Of a stretch of DNA of 15,258 bases, positions 12,898 through 15,258 are shown piece by piece. Position numbers and translations under genes: made by a program. The stretch lies in NCBI GenBank assembly GCA_041744735.1, contig JBGTKH010000634.1, positions 1-15,258 of the forward strand, in the 5' to 3' direction. The DNA is from JBGTKH01 sp041744735 (GTDB lineage Bacteria > Planctomycetota > Planctomycetia > Pirellulales > Pirellulaceae). Position 1 is the first letter of the stretch, and each line of letters begins with the position of its first letter. The notes beneath the pieces were generated by a model. It was not told the origin of the DNA. It saw nothing but the letters and a program-made list of their open reading frames with translations, and ran no database searches.

Positions 12898-15165
12898 CTA
12901 CGGCTTGACTGGCACGATCTGCACGGCGTCGGCGTGGACGTTGCCGCCGGCGTTTTCGGTTGTTAGCACAACCGAGATCGTCTCACCAACTTTCAAGTCG
13001 AATTGACCGAGCGAAATGAAGCCGTTTTCTTGGGGCGGCTCTTGCATGTTCACTTCGCGGCCTGCTGACTTGTCGCCCGTTTGAATCGAGACGGGAACTT
13101 TCGTGCCGCGGTTTTCGTGCGGTTGATAGGCCAGGCGAATATCGAAGCGCCTCGTTTCCGGAGCCTTGGCCTCGAAGCGAATGCTCGCGCCACTATTTGC
13201 ACCGGCGTACAAGTAACCCCAGCCAAAGTATCCTTGCAGACCCGTGCCTTCCGTCCACGTGCCGGACTTCGTGGCCTGCCGGTCGTCGATGACCAGACCG
13301 GCCAGTTTGGCCGGATCGAGTCCTGTCATCGGACCGTAAGCGCCGGCCAGCGGAAGAGCGTTGTCGGGGATGATGAGGTCGTCCTTGACGGTCGGCCGAT
13401 ACGCTTTGCCGGGCAACTTCAGCAACAGGTCCATTTCCTTCCAGTAGTGCGTGTAGACTTCGCGCGGCTGGCAATCGTGCAGCACGCAAATGCTCGTTGC
13501 TCGCCCGATGACTTCGCCCATCATGCCGCAGGTCTTCATCACGCGTGTCGTGCCGAGTGCTTCATGGGTCACGCTGATGCAACGCCCTGCCATAAACAGG
13601 TTCTCGATGTTCCTCGAATAGAAGCAGCGGTACGGCACTGGATACCCGTAATTGCGGTCGATGCGCTGATCGTGCTCGGCGATCGAGATGAACGGATTGT
13701 CCGGGAATTTTTCCGCGTATTGTTGTTTGGGATAGTGCAAGTCGATCGACCAAGTGCTGGGAACGCAGCCGTCGGGGAACTCGCGTTTGGAGACGATGTC
13801 GTCGTGCGACAGCAGCACGTCGCCCATTAAACGCCGCGATTCGCGTGGCCCGCCGATAAATGCAACCCAGGTTAGATACGCAGACTTGTGCTGGTCCGCG
13901 CCGTCGCGATTCTTCATCGCGTTGAAAGCGCCGTAGACCGCTCGCAGATTCCAATCTCGGATCGCTTCCGCTTCGCGAATCGGATCCTTGTCGAAGCCGC
14001 CTTCCCAAAACCACTGGCCGTGATGCTCCCGCGGATAGGGAAAATCCTTCATGGTCAGGTCCAAAGCCCATGGAGTTTCGGGGAAAGCCACCGGCTGTTC
14101 GCCTTCGCCCCAGGCCCACATGTTGCTCATCCCCATGCGTCCCTGCGGAGTCATGTCCCAATCGGCTTTCGCCAAAAACCCGATCGTTCCGTGTCCCGTG
14201 CAATCGGCGTACAACCGGCCCACAAATCGTTTGTGCTCGCTGGTTCGCGTGTCAAAGGCGTGAACGGCGGTGATCCGATGGGCGTTTGATTCGACCTTGT
14301 ATGCGTGATGGTTCAAGAACAGGTCGATGTTGGGCTCGGCGCGAACGATGCGTTCTTTTTTCGCGTCTTCGAATTCTTCGAAAGTGCCCGGTGACTTCGT
14401 TGCCTTGTCGCAGAACTCTTCGACAATCTCGCCGATGCGAGGATATTTGCCGCGGCGAATCAACCCCATCGACCAGACGCGGACTTCGCTCGATCCATTG
14501 CCGCCTAACACCGGACGATCTTGAATCAACGCGACTTTGCAACCCAAGCGAGCGGCCGAAATCGCCGCACCCATGCCGGAATAGCCGCCGCCCACCACGA
14601 CCAAGTCGTAGCCCGTCTTTTCGGTCGGGGCTTCGTGGAGTCCGAGCAATTCACGACGCCACTGGGCCAGGATGTCGGATGAGTTGGGCGGCGCGACTTT
14701 CTCTTTCGTGAACAGAATCGCATCGCAACGGCCGTCGAAACCCGTCAAGTCGTGCAAAGCGACCGTCGTCTTTGTGTTCTCGATGTGAACGGTACCGCCG
14801 TCCTGCCAGAACCACTCGGCCCCCTGTGTTCCAAACGTTTCCGTGAGCGGCTCCCCGCCGACCAACAATTGAAACCGCCCGGGTTGGCCAGGAGCTTTCC
14901 ATTGCGCGACCCAATCCTTGGTGCGGACGAACACGCGATACTCGCCGGTTTCAGGAAACGTGACCGTCGTCGTCGCGTCCTGCACCGGCCGCCCCAAGCC
15001 GTGGGCCAGCAAGTAGGGCGAACCCATATTCTCGATGAACTGAGTATCCAGTTCCCAACCGCCATGCGCTTCAAAACTCTCCGCCTCGACCAACAACTGC
15101 TGGCCGTTTACCGAAGACATCAGCGCTGAGAGCATCAGAGAAAGCGTGAGTAAGCAGTACTTCAT
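12898..15165 (-). CDS. Secreted FAD-dependent oxidoreductase with golvesin-like C-terminal domain
   Basis: The 755-aa protein starts with a signal peptide (MKYCLLTLSLMLSALMSSVNG). Residues 23-155 look like a beta-sandwich (LVEAESFEAHGGWELD, GEYRVFVRTKDWV, DAILFTKEKV), as in carbohydrate-binding or golvesin-like modules. The FAD-binding core follows: YDLVVVGGGYSGMGAAISAA (186-205) with the GxGxxG phosphate loop, QDRPVLGGNGSSEVR after it, and further on ADCTGHGTIG, GPRESRRLMGD and NLFMAGRCISVTHEALGTTR. This fits the PF12831 FAD_oxidored family, often labelled xanthan lyase by transfer. Residues from about 610 (LVIDDRQATKSGTWTEG to the end) form a second beta domain with RLAYQPHENRGTKVPV, typical of golvesin C-terminal-like domains. 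The substrate is unknown but probably an extracellular polysaccharide or its product. GGGA lies 8 bases before the ATG. It is the only complete large gene right of the graveyard. Confidence 0.88.
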   Translation of the reverse strand: MKYCLLTLSLMLSALMSSVNGQQLLVEAESFEAHGGWELDTQFIENMGSPYLLAHGLGRPVQDATTTVTFPETGEYRVFVRTKDWVAQWKAPGQPGRFQLLVGGEPLTETFGTQGAEWFWQDGGTVHIENTKTTVALHDLTGFDGRCDAILFTKEKVAPPNSSDILAQWRRELLGLHEAPTEKTGYDLVVVGGGYSGMGAAISAARLGCKVALIQDRPVLGGNGSSEVRVWSMGLIRRGKYPRIGEIVEEFCDKATKSPGTFEEFEDAKKERIVRAEPNIDLFLNHHAYKVESNAHRITAVHAFDTRTSEHKRFVGRLYADCTGHGTIGFLAKADWDMTPQGRMGMSNMWAWGEGEQPVAFPETPWALDLTMKDFPYPREHHGQWFWEGGFDKDPIREAEAIRDWNLRAVYGAFNAMKNRDGADQHKSAYLTWVAFIGGPRESRRLMGDVLLSHDDIVSKREFPDGCVPSTWSIDLHYPKQQYAEKFPDNPFISIAEHDQRIDRNYGYPVPYRCFYSRNIENLFMAGRCISVTHEALGTTRVMKTCGMMGEVIGRATSICVLHDCQPREVYTHYWKEMDLLLKLPGKAYRPTVKDDLIIPDNALPLAGAYGPMTGLDPAKLAGLVIDDRQATKSGTWTEGTGLQGYFGWGYLYAGANSGASIRFEAKAPETRRFDIRLAYQPHENRGTKVPVSIQTGDKSAGREVNMQEPPQENGFISLGQFDLKVGETISVVLTTENAGGNVHADAVQIVPVKP

Positions 15166-15258
15166 AGTTTGATCCCGTCGTGTTGTTGTTTACCGGCCTG
15201 ATTGTTTTGATTGTACTGACAACTCCCGGATTGTTCACGGGGCGAGGTCCTTACCGCC
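15166..15258. other. Upstream region of the FAD oxidoreductase
   Basis: Ninety-three bases to the window end hold no gene I can support. A TACAAT on the minus strand lies about 60 bp before the start codon, but the matching -35 is weak. Confidence 0.4.

Overview
The window looks like a piece of a Planctomycetota chromosome, most likely Pirellulales-like. The evidence is combined: a PhoD-like Tat protein remnant, a DUF1585 (planctomycete cytochrome) remnant, a sulfatase remnant, LptE/BamD-type lipoproteins, an ECF sigma factor, a FAD-dependent oxidoreductase with a golvesin-like tail, and many intergenic palindromic repeats and 7-bp tandem repeats of the kind that fill planctomycete spacers. 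This assignment rests on recognising families from memory, not on a search.

Left part (1-8357), mostly core genes on the minus strand. The 5' end of fliM (flagellar switch) is cut by the window edge. Then come proA (proline biosynthesis), an ECF sigma factor on the plus strand, folP (folate biosynthesis), an LptE-like and a BamD-like lipoprotein (outer-membrane biogenesis), recO (recombinational repair), and a membrane protein with two FMN-binding domains and two CxxxCP motifs (NosR-like electron transfer). recO and the BamD-like gene are 24 bp apart and probably form an operon. Spacers here carry heptamer tandem repeats with several different unit sequences but always the same period, plus palindromic elements. 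One heptamer array lies inside the 5' part of the lptE reading frame, and another has produced a false N-terminal extension of folP.

Middle part (8398-12897), a gene graveyard. It holds short remnants of a DUF1585 protein, a sulfatase, an Mrr-nuclease/helicase restriction enzyme, a Tat-secreted PhoD-like protein, an unrecognised protein with an apparent frameshift, and an ECF-type sigma factor cut after about 49 codons. Several remnants are joined directly to unrelated sequence. Two of them keep the same upstream block (CGGCAGGT-N13-CGAATAGG on the minus strand), probably an old sigma-factor promoter. Palindromic elements are frequent; one 147-bp copy sits in frame inside the helicase remnant. 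The genes that look alive here are a 93-aa helical protein and a tightly coupled two-gene plus-strand operon (98 and 168 aa) with a good promoter and ribosome binding sites. The function of that operon is unknown, and it is the best candidate for an undescribed system.

Right part (12898-15258). A large secreted FAD-dependent oxidoreductase lies on the minus strand, with its upstream region at the window end. No RNA genes or CRISPR arrays were seen.
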